Assembly: GCF_000208745.1 (NCBI RefSeq)
Contig: NC_030855.1
Location: 18,577,610 to 18,641,609 of the forward strand
Direction: 5' to 3'
Source: Theobroma cacao
Lineage: Eukaryota > Streptophyta > Magnoliopsida > Malvales > Malvaceae
Length of the DNA: 64,000 nucleotides
Shown: positions 35,201 to 49,023 of the stretch, in pieces
Position numbering within the stretch: the first letter of the stretch is position 1
How the letters are laid out: every line of letters starts with the position of its first letter
Made by a program: the position numbers and the translations under genes
The notes under the pieces: model-generated
Seen by the model: only the letters and a program-made list of their open reading frames with translations
The model's database searches: none
Told to the model about the DNA's origin: nothing

Positions 35201-38200
35201 TTGGGGAACTGAACCTGTGAGCTTGTTTCCAGATAAATTTCTACACAGAAAGTGATATATAAATCTTTGGTTTTCATAGCTGAGTACTGCGACCTTATGA
35301 ACGTGCATTATAAAAAATTAGGTAAACTTTTATATCGTAGCTGAAAAATTAGAATCCTGTAATTAGTATGCGCAACTTACAGGACTTTCAAATTTGGCAG
35401 TTGCGCTAAAACTTCTGGCACTGGCCCTTCTAATTCATTGTTTGATAAGTCACTGAAAACGAAAAATTAATTGAGTAAACATTTTGAGTGAAAATTCCAT
35501 AAAGTCATAAAAGAAAGTAATAATCTGTCTTGTCATAGATAGGATTGCATATGCTCGAAAAGCAGAATCTGCAGCTTTGTAACTATTGTGTAGTAGTTGC
35601 AAAAAAGAGCTGCTCAATTGAAGGATCATGCTGATACTGCTGAAAAGGGGATATTTGGACAAATATTTTCTAGGAGTCACTTCTTCTCTATAACAACTTT
35701 AAAAGCTAGAACGTTAATACTCACACGGACTCTATTGCCTGCAGATCAGAGAATGATAAAGAAATCGCCCCTGTTAATTTACTTGAACTCAGGTTCCTGC
35801 AAGGAATTTATCAATAAGGAGAATTATATTGCAGTGATCATAAATATATAATGTATTGCATTCTAATGCATGACTCCCACTAAGAATTTTTATTTGAAAA
35901 ATGTTGTTGGAATGGATGTCCAACACATCTTTGGATGACTTGAAACTGCACACTCACAGTGAGATGATCCTTGGAGTATCGTTGAACCTGCAGGTTAAAC
36001 CACTCCAGGTATATTCTTTGGGGAGGCATGGATCTCCTTGCCAATCATCTTTGTTTATGTTGTATGTTTGCTTGATGGCCATGATAGCATCACCTAGATG
36101 GTTTATTTGAAAGAAAATGATTGAGAATTGAATTTAGCTAACAGGTAGCAACCATATGAACTTATCAAAAAACAGTAGCAACCACATGAAAATAACAAAG
36201 AACCAACATTTCCAAATTTGCAGTTCTTTTTCGGATGTAAAATTAGTTTACTTTATCTAGGACCATTTGCAGGAACATTCTCGACTGACTAGCTGTTATC
36301 ATGTTGTGGTTTGTAGGCCATAGCAATTCAATACGGATGTGTTAATAACTGATTTCCATGTCATAACACCTTTTCTCTGCATTTTTATTCTGGCAACACT
36401 ACACTACTGCCCTCTAAACACCACATGGCATTCTCGAGGGGATACAGTGGGAGCAATGGGCTAAAACGGAAATAACTAAACACCCGCAAATCTTGGTCAT
36501 GCCACACATGACATAACTATATAAGAAGCAGTGACTCAATCCGATTCAGACATCAGAAGCTCATTAAAGAACATGTGACCCTAACTCCAAATGGTTAACG
36601 TGGGTCCCTAGTCAATCCGTTCAATGATAGCTCTCTATTGCTGCTATGAACTTATACCTTAGTAAAAATACATTATCTTCACCTCCTACTATAACAGCTA
36701 ATTGCTATCGACCGTTGATATTGCTTCTTAATTCCTGTTTCTTTCCTAAGCCCAATAAATGAAATAAACAAAAACTAATGAAGCAGTACCGTCTGATGGG
36801 TCAGTTGGTGAATATTGAAGTGTAAGAACTCGGTAAAACTCCATGGCATTGAGTATGGGGGGAAGGTCGGATTCCTCTGTTGCATCAATCGTAAAGTTGA
36901 TAACTCCTTGAACTGGAAAAATCTGGGAGCTTATTGATAATGGCGTTAAATACTCAAGAGTAATCGGTCCAATCTTGAAATCATTTAAAGTGATGATGAA
37001 TTCTCTAAGTCGATCTTGCCCCGCAGTCTCGACAATCTCAGCAAAGTGAAAGCAGAAAAGATGGAAACTAGAGGGGAAACCAGATGAATCGTAAGAATAA
37101 TGTAGGGATCTGGAGCCATTGACTGGCTGGACAGCAGTTCTCAAGACCTCAACCGGTACTTTGTATAAATCATTACCGTGGCTGTCGATATTCGATGAGG
37201 TTTTAATTGGAACAGAACTCGGAAATGGGCCAGATTCCCAGATGCGGTCATAACCATCATCCCTGTACCTATTGGGAGAGACATTTGGATGAGTAGAAAT
37301 AATATAACGCAAATTGATAATTTTGACCCTACAATAAGAGAAAACATTAAACCAGCATGGGCTATATGCAACCTCTCATGAACAATTATATAATGGTAAC
37401 TATTATTATTTTTCAGAATGTAAAATAAAAAATCCACAAATTAGTTAATGGCGGACTCAGAGGAATACATAAATTAAGCACAACATATAATTCACCAACA
37501 ATGTTACAATTGGCCTGAGGTGAAATGAAAAATGAGAAGGTGTGTCAGGGGAGAATGTGGGATGGGATTCAATGTCTAGAATTAGCTAGGACTAAAGTTG
37601 CATGGTGGGTGAAGGTCAAATGGCTCGAGAAATGTGGGAGTTTCGAGGACATTGTTAGTAACCCTTCACTGTTCACCTAGCAACAAAGAAGCTAGAAAAT
37701 GAGAGGAATTGCTACATGCACAGCACTTTCGGCAGGAACATTATTCAATGTAGACGGTGTTGTAAGAGGTTCACTGCATCCTGCAAGGGTTGGTGGAGTT
37801 TTGAAAGACTCAGATGGTGTAACTAAGGCTATGTTTTCTAAGCCAGTGGGGGTCACAGATGCGATTAGTGCAGAGCTAGTGGCAATAAAGGAGGCACTGA
37901 AAATCTTTGTGAGTTCTAAATGAAGAGGCTTGTACAAGTTTGAAATTGAAAGTGATTCAAGTAATGCAGTGATTTGGAGTGGAAATCCTGAAAAGTCTCC
38001 TTGAAGAATGCGGAAGATCATCTTTGGTATTGAAGGATTAAAAACGCAAATAGAGATTTAGGAGGTCAAAAATGTGCTTAGAGCAACTAATGAAACAACA
38101 GATGAACTTGCTAAGGGGGGAGTGGAAAGGAGTGAAGGATTCCTATGGGTGGCTGATTAGAGTAAGTAGCATTGCTTTGGTTTTTGTGGGGAATAGGGGT

Positions 38201-40148
38201 TTCTCATTTTTCCTATTTTGTTTTTGCTACTGTTCTTTTAATGCAACTTTTTCCTGTTTAGAGTTTTTGCATGAAGGTGATGACTGTGTACGTGTGATCC
38301 TCAATTTTGGTAAGGGTTCTTTGTCTGGTCTTGGAAAATTAAAGAAGCTTGAAAAGAAAAAAAAAAGAAAGAAAAGAGGAAGAAGAAAAATGGAAAAAAA
38401 ATTAATTAGAAGAAAGAGAAAAAAAAATGAGAGACACTGAAAATGATATGTAATAAGGTGGTATTCATATTTGGGTTTTCAAGGTCATCTGAAATGGCCT
38501 TGTGATTATAGTGTTTTTGTTCTTATCCTTTTCAATGATTGGGGTCTCTCAAGTTTTTCAGGTGCTCGGGTATGTTTGGGTACTTGGGAGGGTTAATTTT
38601 TTGTAAGTCTTGGATTTTCCCTTCCTTTACTCTTGAGGTTTGGAGTTTATGTGGAAGGTTTTGTTGTGGTTCTCCTTCGACTTGCTGTGGTGTTGAGGAA
38701 TGATGGTGGGGAGAGGGAGGGTGGGGGTTATGGGAGAGCTTGTTCTCTACTTTTTGGATTTTTTTTTTTTGTTCGTAGTGATGGAGTTGTTTCTTTTGAT
38801 AGAGGTTGTTTTTGGCTCTTTTAGGATTTTGGTGGTAAGTTGTGAGGATTTCTCTTCGATTAAGTGTAATACCCCTCACAAAAAAATAAATAAATAAATA
38901 AATAAAAGACTCTTTAAAAATAGAATAGATATATTTTAATTTGTGTCAAATTACGTTATCACGTTTAAAAAAAATCAATCAGTCTTACTTTATCGTATTT
39001 TAAAAAAATAAAATAAATAAATAATAATCAATTAATCTTATCAAGTTTTAAAATAAAAATAATCAATTCTATCTTAACACATTTAAAAGAAAAGGTAAAA
39101 AACTCACGTCAGTTTATTTTATCAGAATCAAATGATAGGCAGTCAGAAGAGCTTAACATCAAAAAAGAAAAAAGACAGAGGAAAGGGAAAAATATTCAAG
39201 GGATTTCTGATTAATGTATGTTTAGGGTTGTATTTTTATAATTTGGGTACAAAAGCCCTAAATTATTTATATTTTTAAAATTTTATTCAAATCTGGTACT
39301 TTTTCAATGACTTTCCGGTGGCATGATGAGTACCAATGGAAAGGTCTTGAAAAGATCTTTCCAATGGTTTTTGTAGTATCTCGTTTGGTTTTGTCGTTTG
39401 GAAGATACGAATTTTTAAATTTAATTGGAAATTTAGTTTTCAACAGTTTTAACAACCCAAATTTGGGTCACCGAAACTCCATATTCCGGTAACATTTTTG
39501 GTCGTTTCTTTGAAGGCTTTTGTAGTATAAAATGAGATGTTTAATTTGGCATCAATGGTTAGATTAGGGGCTTCCTGTGTTGAGAGAATTAAAGTCTTAA
39601 AATAAACTCATTGATACTGAAAATTCAAAAATCTGGATATTTTTGTGATGATTTTTAGAATTTTGACTTTTGAAATTTGAGAATTTTTTGTTCTTTTTAA
39701 TCGAAACAAAATCTGGTGTTGTGGTATGAAATGAATACTTCAAATTGACGTGAATTTTATCACTGAAAATAATTCAGGTTAAGAGTTATAAGAGCTCAAA
39801 GTAACCAAATGGCCATTTGGATTTGAAAATTTTCAGAAAATAGATAATTCATTTTAATTTTTTTAAAATTTGATTTTAATTAATATGTGATAAATTCTGC
39901 TGTAAACTTCATAAATATTGAAAATTTTTATTTCTAATATACTTTTATGTCTAAAAATATATATAATTATATTTTATAAACTTATTTCTTAAGTTAGTAA
40001 ATTTTATAAAATATCAAAAATTAACGAAAAATTTTAAACATGATTCTTATATGAAATTAAATTATATTTCTATCAAAAATTAAAATCTTTACTAATGTTA
40101 TGATTTAAGTTTAATTCTCAATTTTATTTGATTTTTATTAACTCACAA

Positions 40149-40188
<40 letters not shown>

Positions 40189-43100
40189 TTGCCTATTTAA
40201 TTGAAAATATATATTTTTTAAATTGCAATACAAGTTACTGTACACCCTAAGTGCTTAGGATGGTGAACGGAAGTCGCCTTGTAGGATTCGTTTGCAAATT
40301 CAATTCTAATATTTGTATATATATTTCTTGAAATATTGGCAACTGTGAGGAATTTTCTGATTTGCTACTTGAAAGTGAAATTAACAAGTCAGGTAAGTGA
40401 CTGATATTTTTTCGGTGTTTTCACACCCTAAAAATTAGTCCCAATGTGGATTTAAATTTCATATATTATGTACAATATGTTTTGTCTTATGGTTTGTAAA
40501 AATTGAGTTGAACATCCAAAATATATATATGATTTTTGTATGATGAAATTTGGAATGTGAAATTTTTGTGAAATATGATTTCTGATTTTAAAATATAAAT
40601 ATGATTTTTGTCTAACATATGCATATATGATTATCTTAGTGATTACATATGCAAATACTTAATTTGAAATAAATATACTTTTGATGTGCACGATATGTAT
40701 TTTGTGAAACTGAATATTACCGTTTTGTGAATTTGGGTAATCTTAAAATATACGTTTTTGTTTTGTCTCCTAGTATGGTTATGCTCTAACCTTGCTAATG
40801 GGGGTTAAATGTTGACCATGTTGACATGAATTCTGTGATTAGAGATTGATCTCCCAACCTCACCACCGGTTACAGAATAGTTGTGTTTGTGATATCTGTT
40901 CAGTGCAGCCAATGGTTGCTTTTGATATATTTCTGACCCATGCCATTGGAGTTAATTGTGGATTTATTTCTTATCTATGCCAATGGAGTTAATTATGGAT
41001 TTATTTTTGACCTATACCAAAGGGGTTAAGTGTGATCGTAGCATGTTACAAAAGATCACTAAAATTTAAAATATTTGTAAAATATGTTTGTTCTATTATT
41101 TGAAAGTGGGAATTTTAAAGTATATGATTCTAAATAAGATTACCCAATATTTTATTTTGATATTTATATTAATAACATTTTGACCTAAATGTTTTAAGCA
41201 TACTTAATTCGGTTGAAGGGATGTTAATTATTTGCTGAATAGTTGGACTCACTCTTTTCTTCAAATTTTTTTCAGGTTGTGATTTGGTCAACCACACCGA
41301 AATTTCGGGGAGTGATGTTTAATCTAGTAGCATTTAAATTGTCTAGGATTTATTTCAATATTATGAACATTGAACTATCTTAATTAGTATTCAGACTTTT
41401 ATCTTGACATAGTAGCTTTATGGTTTTGTAGACTTAATTATGAATATTGTCGAATTATGATCTTTTGAATTTCTACCGACAGATTTAGTTTTATGAATCA
41501 CTATATTCCTCAAGTATTTTAGTCTCTTTTAGATAGTGTTATAAGGTATATGTATTAAAGCCTTACATGTCTGTAAGATTACACCTTATTAGTATGTGGC
41601 GTCTGTCAGGCCTCGGGTCTAGGGCGGGACATTAAGAATATGTTATAAATATGTTCTTTAAAGATTTTCTTTGCGATTATGAGTCATGTGTCCTTTGTGT
41701 GTGTGTATATATATATATTTATCTTCACCTACTTTTACATTTAAAAAAAAGAAAAAAGGAATAAGAAAAGGAATGTAAAAAAAAAAAGCCAAAAACAAAA
41801 CAATAACGATAAAATTCAATTTTATCATTAGTGAGGTTTTTTGGACTCCTATGTTTTTGTTTGGTATCTTGGGAGGGTTTGTTTTTCTTTCATGTGGTAT
41901 TGTTGCATGAGAGGTTGTTTTAGATTTGAGATGTGTTGGTGGACTGTGTTCTTCGACTGGTCTGCCTTCTCCATTCTGGATTCTGTTTTAAGGTTATTGA
42001 GGGGACAGGGGGAGAAGAATGGGGTGTAGCATGATTTTTTTGAAGGCTGGTTGTCGAATGGGGGGTCTGCTCCTGGCTCTATTTCAGGTGGGTTTTGATT
42101 TGTTGAGGGGGAAAGGGAAGTTTAGTGGGAGGATTTGGTCTTGGAGATCATTGGAGGAGGGTGATGGCTATATTCTTTATGATGGTATGGTGGCTGTGTG
42201 GTCTGCCTTTTTTGTGTGGTTTGGTTTCTGGTTTTCTTATTGTTTTTTTCCTTGGGTGGGATGCTCTTGGATGGAGCAGAAAGGGGGTGTTTTAAGGAGG
42301 TAGTGGGGGTTTCAATTCTGTCTTCTGAAGTTAGGTGGAGCAGGGTGGTTTGGCTCTGCTGGAGGTGATTAGCTTTGATGATATATTGCTAGGGAGCTTG
42401 TCGAATGATTAGGGGGAAGTGTGCTTTCTTTGTTTGATGTTCTGCTCTGATGACCTTGGCCTTGTTGCTTGTTTAGTTTTGGCTTGGTGTGTTACTGGTG
42501 CAGAAGGGTGCTCGAAGTTTCGCATTTTGGCAATGTCTTTTGGTTCTTCTGTAGGCTCTGGGATTTTTTGCTCGACTGGAATCCTTTTTTTGGGTTGTAA
42601 CTAGTTTTTTATGGTTTAAGTTCTTTTTGTTCATGTTTCCTTTTAGTAGTTTTTTGTTCTTGGTAGCTCCTAGCAAGTTTATGATTGTACCGAACTATTA
42701 GGATAGGATGACTGATGTTTTTGTGAAGGATCAAAGGTCATGCTTTTGACCTTGTGATTGATCCATGCAGGCTTTAGGTTTTTGTGTAGTGATTTTTTAT
42801 AATTGTACACTGATCTTACCCATACTATGATTTACATGCCACTAAAATCTTTTGTTAATCAAACAAAAGACTTGATCAGGCAACAGGCATTAACTGAGGA
42901 TGGAGGAATAAAAACTACTTTTCAAAAAAAAAAAACGACAACAACAACATTACAATTTATAACAAGTGATAACATAACAATAGTGTTACCTGAAAGAGTC
43001 ATTACTAGAGATGCCCAGGTCAATATCCCAAATAGATTGCAGTGCTCTAGAGTTGGTGGTATTATAAGCTGAGTTATTTGAAAGCCGTAATTCCAATGCC

Positions 43101-46100
43101 GAAATGAAAGGAATTCCTAAACCGGTGTTTGCAAGACATACATATTCAGTATCAGCTGTGAAGAAGTGAATAATTTCGTAGAAGCTCAGGGACCTTTTGG
43201 TTTGCAATCTCACGGTATTCCAGTAATTAACCCCCACATATAGGTCGAATTCTGGTGTAGCATTTTTTCCATCATAATTCCCATATAAAAAGGAAGCTCT
43301 AATAAGGTAGCTGTTATTTCTGCCTTGCTCAGGTTTCAGAGGGTAACAGTTCTTTTTTCCATCCGGAAAACTTCTCAGGTTCCTATACTCCTTCCAATAT
43401 TTTGTAACGCGGACACTGACACTGGGTAATATGTCATGGGCTTCACCAGTTTTAATGAAATCTTTATCGGACTTGTAGAATATACCAGTTTCATCGTTAA
43501 CGTAGTCTTCCTCCACTCCGCAATCGATGCTTATGAAACCTTATCATCATTTAGTGCACATAAGCAATTAGTGTTTGGAGTTACCAAAATAATATTCGTA
43601 TATAGATAACATCCACAAATATCATAAGACTTTGTTGTACATATATTTCAATCATAAATAATAGTATACTATCTTCTACATTTTTCTTTTTACGGTATTA
43701 TAAATTAAACAGTCGTATTAGAAATTCAATGTTTGATAATAATATAAAGCAACCTAGACAAAAAAAATTCATTTGAAAATTATACAAATAAATTATAAAA
43801 ATTATTCAAAAGAATCAATCTTAATAATTTACTTAAAAGAATTTACTACTATAATTATAAATAATTTAATGATGACAATAATCTCAATTTATAGATAAAC
43901 TTAACAACAAATAAAAATTAACATATATAATAGCAAAAATCTCAATGGTAAGCAATCGCCTAAAAAATATTAAGAGCTATCAACAAACAATTCAATGGAA
44001 AAGCAATTCTCTAAAATTAATCACAAAAATTAAATACAAAATAAACAATTCAACTAGAAAGCAATCTCCGAATAAAAAACTTAAATTGTTCATAAAAATC
44101 TAAGCAAAGAAAAAAACACTACTAATTTGTAGGAAAACAATCAAGTAATCCCTAAATAAATAAGTAATAACTAACCTTAGGTATTTAATCAAATTGCTTT
44201 CAACAAAAAATAGTTACGACAGTAAATTCTAAATCAAAATCATCAAGTATAAATTATTAAATAAAGAAAAATTTAAAGTTGAAAATGTTAAAAATAAAAT
44301 AAGTAAATAAACCAATCTTACCAATTATCATGACATGAAAATTGAGTTACAGACTAAAAGTTTTCTACATAAAGAATGCTGGCAAGCAAAAGAGTGTAAA
44401 AAAAATGATTTTTTTTTTGTTTCTAAAGTAGTTGGTAAAAAAGAAAAGAGAGCAAGTGATGGCTGTGAGGTTTTGGAGAGGTGGGGTTTGAAAATAATTC
44501 TATTGCAATTGTTTTTTTTTTTGGAAAATGCAATTGGTTTTATTTTAATCTTATTAAAATTAGTTGTTGACTAATTGTTGTGAGATATTTCACTAAACAA
44601 CAAATTATTATAAGGGTAAAATTATAAATTTCAAAAAAAATATATTAGAAAAATTTTAAAATTTTTGTAGAGGCGAAATTATAAAATGTCTAAAACTCAA
44701 AGGCAAGTTAAAAAAATTTAAAAATTATTGGAATGACAAAATTATAAAATTTTTACAAAATAAAAATAAAGTATAAAAATTTAAAAATTGTTGGGAGTGC
44801 AGGAGCCCCTACTAGCCCCCCCTCTCCTCTGCCTCTGAGTTGTGGTTCAATCCCTGTGATACCAATAACTTTGTCTTAATTTTAAAATTTCTACACCAGC
44901 AGAAAATTTAAATTTTCGAGATACTTTCTATTATGCATAGTATTATTAATATTACAAACTAGTGGGGATTGTTGAATAGTTTGTAATATTTAAAAGTCTC
45001 AAATTAAAAGATAATTATTCATAATGTTACTGTTTAAGCTTGTTGTATCCCGAAAAATCATTGTCTGTAAATCTCCATAATAGATAACAACTCTTTAAAA
45101 ATAATGTAGTATAGCACTCCTCAAGCTTTTCTCCTTTTTTTCTTATACTGATTTTTTAACATAAAGAGTTGGGTGGGTAATAGGTACTAATAACATTTGT
45201 GGTGGGTCCATACTTCTAACTCAAAAAAACATGCTTATTAAATTTAGGATAACTCTACTTATAAATTGAAACCAATCTCATTTTTCATTGATACCAGATC
45301 AGTGACATGTGGCTCTTGTAAGAGGTTGCTGTAGAATAGTCACCGGCACTGTTAAATGTTATGCAATATATATTTAAGATATTGTGGGAAGACAGAGTTT
45401 GGTACTTTGGATGGTTGGAGTACTTGAATATTTATAATATTTTAGTGAAAATAATTGTAAATTATATGAATAATATAAGACATTAAAAATAAAAATTGTT
45501 GCAATGAGAATTTATTTTAATATTTAATTAATCGATTTTAAGTTCATACCTTTTGCAAGGAAATATAAAATTAATTACCAATTATCCATTAATATCCATG
45601 GATGGAAAAAAAATCCTCTTTCTTATGTGTCAGTTGAAATCAAACAAATTAGGTGTTCAAATTTATGATTTGACAAATTATAAAGTTAATGTGAATACTA
45701 AATCAACAATATTAATTATCAATCAAACTGATCGTACATAGCTTAGCTTCAAATCAATTAATCCTTCTGAAAAGAAAGTTACAAATTGAAATCCACATTC
45801 CTAATAATATTCAAGAATAACAAGAAGGGAAATAAAGGAAGAACTTGGTGGCTAGCTCTACTCCAAAATATTTTGTTAAAGGAAGTAAAGTCCGGTTCCT
45901 TGAATTAATGTAGTTGTGCTGCTCGAACATTGCTCAGTGTCGCATTAGACTTAGATTATATTAAAAGCAAGCTTGATCTATTAAACTTTATAAACATGAA
46001 GATTAATCCCTACGAAAACAAGAATACCTTGGTTGACAGCAAGTGAATTAAGTTGAAGAAGATTTACACATGCACTTACCCGGATGATTACTTTTAGTAG

Positions 46101-46239
46101 CCAACTGTCGTCTTCCAAAGTCTTGTTTGGTGGCCTCAGTTAGTGTTGGAGTATCCCAAGAAGACGTAATCCCGAAAACCAAAATGAAGAGTGGTAGTAG
46201 ATTATTGAGCACAATAAACATTTTGTGTCTACCCACCAT
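32236..46239 (-). CDS. Malectin-like LRR receptor-like protein kinase (LRR-I type), 914 aa
   Basis: Thirteen exons, all joined in frame at GT-AG sites (2745 nt with stop): 46080-46239, 42990-43539, 36790-37268, 35958-36093, 35725-35796, 35381-35452, 35160-35240, 34682-34842, 33820-34037, 33573-33699, 33377-33439, 33087-33276, 32236-32671. Signal peptide in exon 1; malectin-like ectodomain (about residues 54-400, opening GFISIDCG); GDPC motif and about three LRRs ([27 protein letters not shown]; about 400-510); transmembrane helix about 538-564 followed by RRRR; kinase with G-loop GEGGFGKV (606), VAVK Lys about 627, HRDLKSAN (Asp about 723), DFG (741) and GTPGYLDPE. All catalytic residues are present, so it should be an active RD kinase at the plasma membrane. 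Intron 2 is 5.7 kb because of nested retroelements. The ligand is unknown. Confidence 0.92.
37600..38160 (+). pseudogene. LINE RNase H domain fragment
   Basis: Reads [11 protein letters not shown], then [49 protein letters not shown] and [16 protein letters not shown], with a few stops. The catalytic D (NVDG), E (AELVA) and D (ESDSSN) of RNase H are all kept. It is similar to the RNase H part of the LINE at the window start. Confidence 0.82.
38865..41631. mobile_element. Solo LTR, 2.77 kb, with perfect target duplication
   Basis: It begins TGTAATACCCCTCAC and ends TCTAGGGCGGGACA, the usual TG...CA with complementary ends. The flanking 5-mer TTAAG is identical on both sides (38860-38864 and 41632-41636). 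No gag-pol is inside. It includes AT-rich sequence, an (AATA)n run at 38883-38907 and a (TAA)n microsatellite at 40151-40188. It lies in the LINE 3' UTR, which lies in the kinase intron. Confidence 0.85.
40151..40188 (+). repeat. (TAA)n microsatellite
   Basis: About 12 uninterrupted TAA units inside the solo LTR. Confidence 0.95.
43540..46079 (-). other. Intron 1 of the receptor kinase gene
   Basis: 2.5 kb, very AT-rich. Near 44600-44830 is a block of repeated AAATTATAAAATTT with a C-rich edge (CCCCTACTAGCCCCCCC), which looks like old transposon debris without clear ends. The donor after CATCCGG and the acceptor before GTTTCATAAGC keep the frame ([11 protein letters not shown]). Confidence 0.7.
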
Positions 46240-48594
46240 GCTCCTCTAATTTCCTAAAGGATTATGGTTAGAGTTGTTTAGATCCAGATGCTCAATTGCC
46301 AAATTATATACAGTTACTAGTCAAGATTATTTTGCACTTAACACGACGACTTTTACGGTATTGGGAGTAAGGAGAACGCCACACACTTTTCTTTGGGGTT
46401 TTGGTAATCTGGCTAATTCATAGATAACGGCGTTGTCACGCTTCATTTTGGACTACTTCTCTTTGCATAATTATATGCCTTCAATTTCTTATGCCTTTCC
46501 TTCCATTGTTCATCAAGGTCCACGTGTTTGAACTAAGCTTAAAGAAAGCTACGTACCCAGTTCGCACTTCCATTCTTTCCAGATAAATGCTGCAAGCTAG
46601 AAAAGTAAAATCGACCCGAGTACTCTCAGCCAATGAGAAACTTGAACCTAAATTTGGGTTTTGACTGAAAGACTCGCCCTGAACTTGGCCCGACTTCTTT
46701 CTTGGTCTTGAAATTCAACTTGATTAGATACTAAGAAATAATAATTATAAATATAAGCTAATAATATTGTAACATTTATTTCTGTATACATACATATATA
46801 TATATATATACATATATAAATAAATATTATATATTCACTATATAGTAAAACATCTATAAATTAATATTCAATAAATTAAAAACTTCGATTAAATAATATT
46901 TTTAATCGGTTCCAACTTGAGACTAACATGGTAAATCAATAATTAGTTAAATTTATAGGATAATATATTTTTAAAAAAACATATAGATCTCACTTGATAT
47001 ATAAATTAATGATCTCTTTATATGTCAAAATTATATATATACATAAATCAATTAGAAAGATTTTGTAAAATCTAACTCCAATATTAATTGTTTTTTCTTG
47101 AAATTGATATATTCATAAACCTCATTTCTAACTTAGTTTATTAAGAAATTCTGATATAGTGTTCTCATATTGCAAGACAAAATTTGATATTGGCTAATAA
47201 ATACTTGACCTCTTGATTGTATTTAATATTGTTGCTTGGCTCACTTATAAGATAGTTTCTCACACCTACTGTTCCAATTGCTTTTAGGTGTAATTTAGAT
47301 TTTTTATATTGGGTTCACATAATACTTTACGTATTTCATCCGTTATTGTTGATTTCTTTACATTTTTGAAATGAGAAGTTATTGTGTTTAGTTTTACTGT
47401 TTGTAATATTATATGTTTTTTATATAGATGTTTTTGTTTGACTCAATGTTCATGAAGTCTATTAATTAAGTATACATCAAATGTAACTTTAGTTTGTTGT
47501 AAAAATAGATAGATTCATGACTTACATTCATGAACTTTTTTTTGTTAAACAAATGATAATTCGTAATTCGGTAATTAGGTAATATTCGTATAATTATAAT
47601 ACATGTATTAATTCAGTGTTTTGAAAAAACATAAAAAATATCTTGATGAATTAATTTTTTATTAATTAATATATAAATTAGTAAATTATTAATTTATCAA
47701 TTAAATAATATCTCCATTAATTAATAAATTTTTATGATCTAAAGGATATTAATTTATAGAAGTTTTACTATATTCTATTTTACTTGTCTCTATTTCTTTT
47801 TGATTTGAGACAATGCATGTTAAATACTTAGAAGCATACTAAATTACAAATTAATTATATTGACTTCAACATCTTTACTAATTTTTAACCTTAACGTTTT
47901 CTTTCATTTGTCTTTTGGTTGTAATTTATAAAAATGATAATTAATGGGTACACAAGTAAAATTAACAATAAATGCATATCTATTAATTTGGTGTAATAGA
48001 TAAATAAATTGAGTCATGGTCCTACTAAGAACTATAACGTAACTACTAAAACCTTATACTCTTTTTTATTTAAAGAACATTCTTTTATTATATTTTCAAT
48101 ATAAAATTATATCCTACATTTATTATTGTTGAAAATATCCAACAAAACTTGCAATTAGCTGTGAATTCGATTTGTAAATCGCCTATCCTCTTTGGTTTTA
48201 ACTTACAAATTTATCCAACATTTCTTAAATCAGTGATTGTTATTCAATAGTGTAAAGGCTATAGATTCGACACAGTAACATCGAATCAACACGACACGAT
48301 ATTGTTGACAACATCTCTGTATCAAGTCGTTTTATGGTCGTAAGAAGATAAAGCACTAAAAATTAATATGCATATATACAACGACTTGATACAGAGATGA
48401 CTTGTATTGACAATATATATGGAACACATCGAACGTTGAGACTTTTGTTTAACTCATAAGTGAGTAATTCAGGACAACCAGAGAAGGAACCCCATCTCTA
48501 CGGTAAGGTATTTATTAGAAAGAATTGTCGTCTCTGTCATGTGACAGACACTATAAAAATTATCAAAACTCGTTGACGCTTCGTTTGATTTGGC
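46240..48594. other. Spacer upstream of the receptor kinase gene
   Basis: Holds the presumed kinase promoter and 5' UTR (46240 upward), a (TA)n run near 46795-46812, the MITE-like element at 46841-47772, and otherwise AT-rich sequence. At 48316-48400 is a short inverted pair (TGTATCAAGTCGTT / AACGACTTGATACA). No gene is seen. Confidence 0.5.
46841..47772. mobile_element. Non-autonomous TIR element (about 930 bp)
   Basis: The left end TATAGTAAAACATCTATAAA and the right end in reverse complement (TATAGTAAAACTTCTATAAA) match at 19 of 20 bases, and both continue TTAATAT. The interior is AT-rich and non-coding. No target duplication beyond TA can be defined in this AT-rich DNA. It could be a mariner-type MITE; the family is uncertain. 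Confidence 0.65.
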
Positions 48595-49023
48595 TTCGAA
48601 ACAAAACAAAGAGTTTGAGAATTTGCCTGCTGATCTCATAGTTTTCCTGCTACGAGTTGTTGTGGCTTTGTTCTTTTTAATTAATCAATTTTTATTTTTT
48701 TTAAAAAAGAACTGCATCATTTTTCCCTTTTCCCCTTAATTTGCTCACCGTCTCTCTCTGCTGTCAATGTCAATTGTAGTTTACCAAAGTTAGGAGGAAG
48801 GTACTAAGGGGCTTCCGAGAGCCCAGCTACCTACCGCGAAGTCAAATTTAGGCCCGCTTGAGTTTGAAGATTAGAGCATGCATTAATTGAAGCAAGACCA
48901 TTTCATTCCAGACCTGAGAAGGTCATTGCACAACAAGCAAGCAAATTGAAAGTGACAACGAAATAGATTGACAAAGACGGCATCCTTTTCGGTAATTAGC
49001 TACTAATTGAGTCTTTGAAGAAA

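Larger units (their letters stand above)
37512..42935 (+). mobile_element. 5'-truncated LINE in intron 2 of the receptor kinase, itself split by a solo LTR
   Basis: It begins near 37512 inside the C-terminal part of ORF2, continues through RNase H (37700-38150), a long T/G-rich 3' UTR, and ends with GAATAAAAACTACTTTTC plus a 12-A tail at 42935. Candidate target duplications are ACAATGTTACAATT (37498-37511) and ACAACATTACAATT (42944-42957), 12 of 14 identical. It is antisense to the host gene. The 3' UTR is split by the solo LTR at 38865-41631. Confidence 0.8.

Noticed and set aside
38532..38897. ORFs on both strands with Lys- or Phe-rich sequence
   Set aside because: They fall in the T/G-rich LINE 3' UTR; no domain and strongly biased composition.
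48316..48400. Inverted pair TGTATCAAGTCGTT / AACGACTTGATACA considered as a microRNA precursor
   Set aside because: Arms are only about 14-17 bp with a long AT-rich loop; no extended stem of the kind expected for a plant miRNA.
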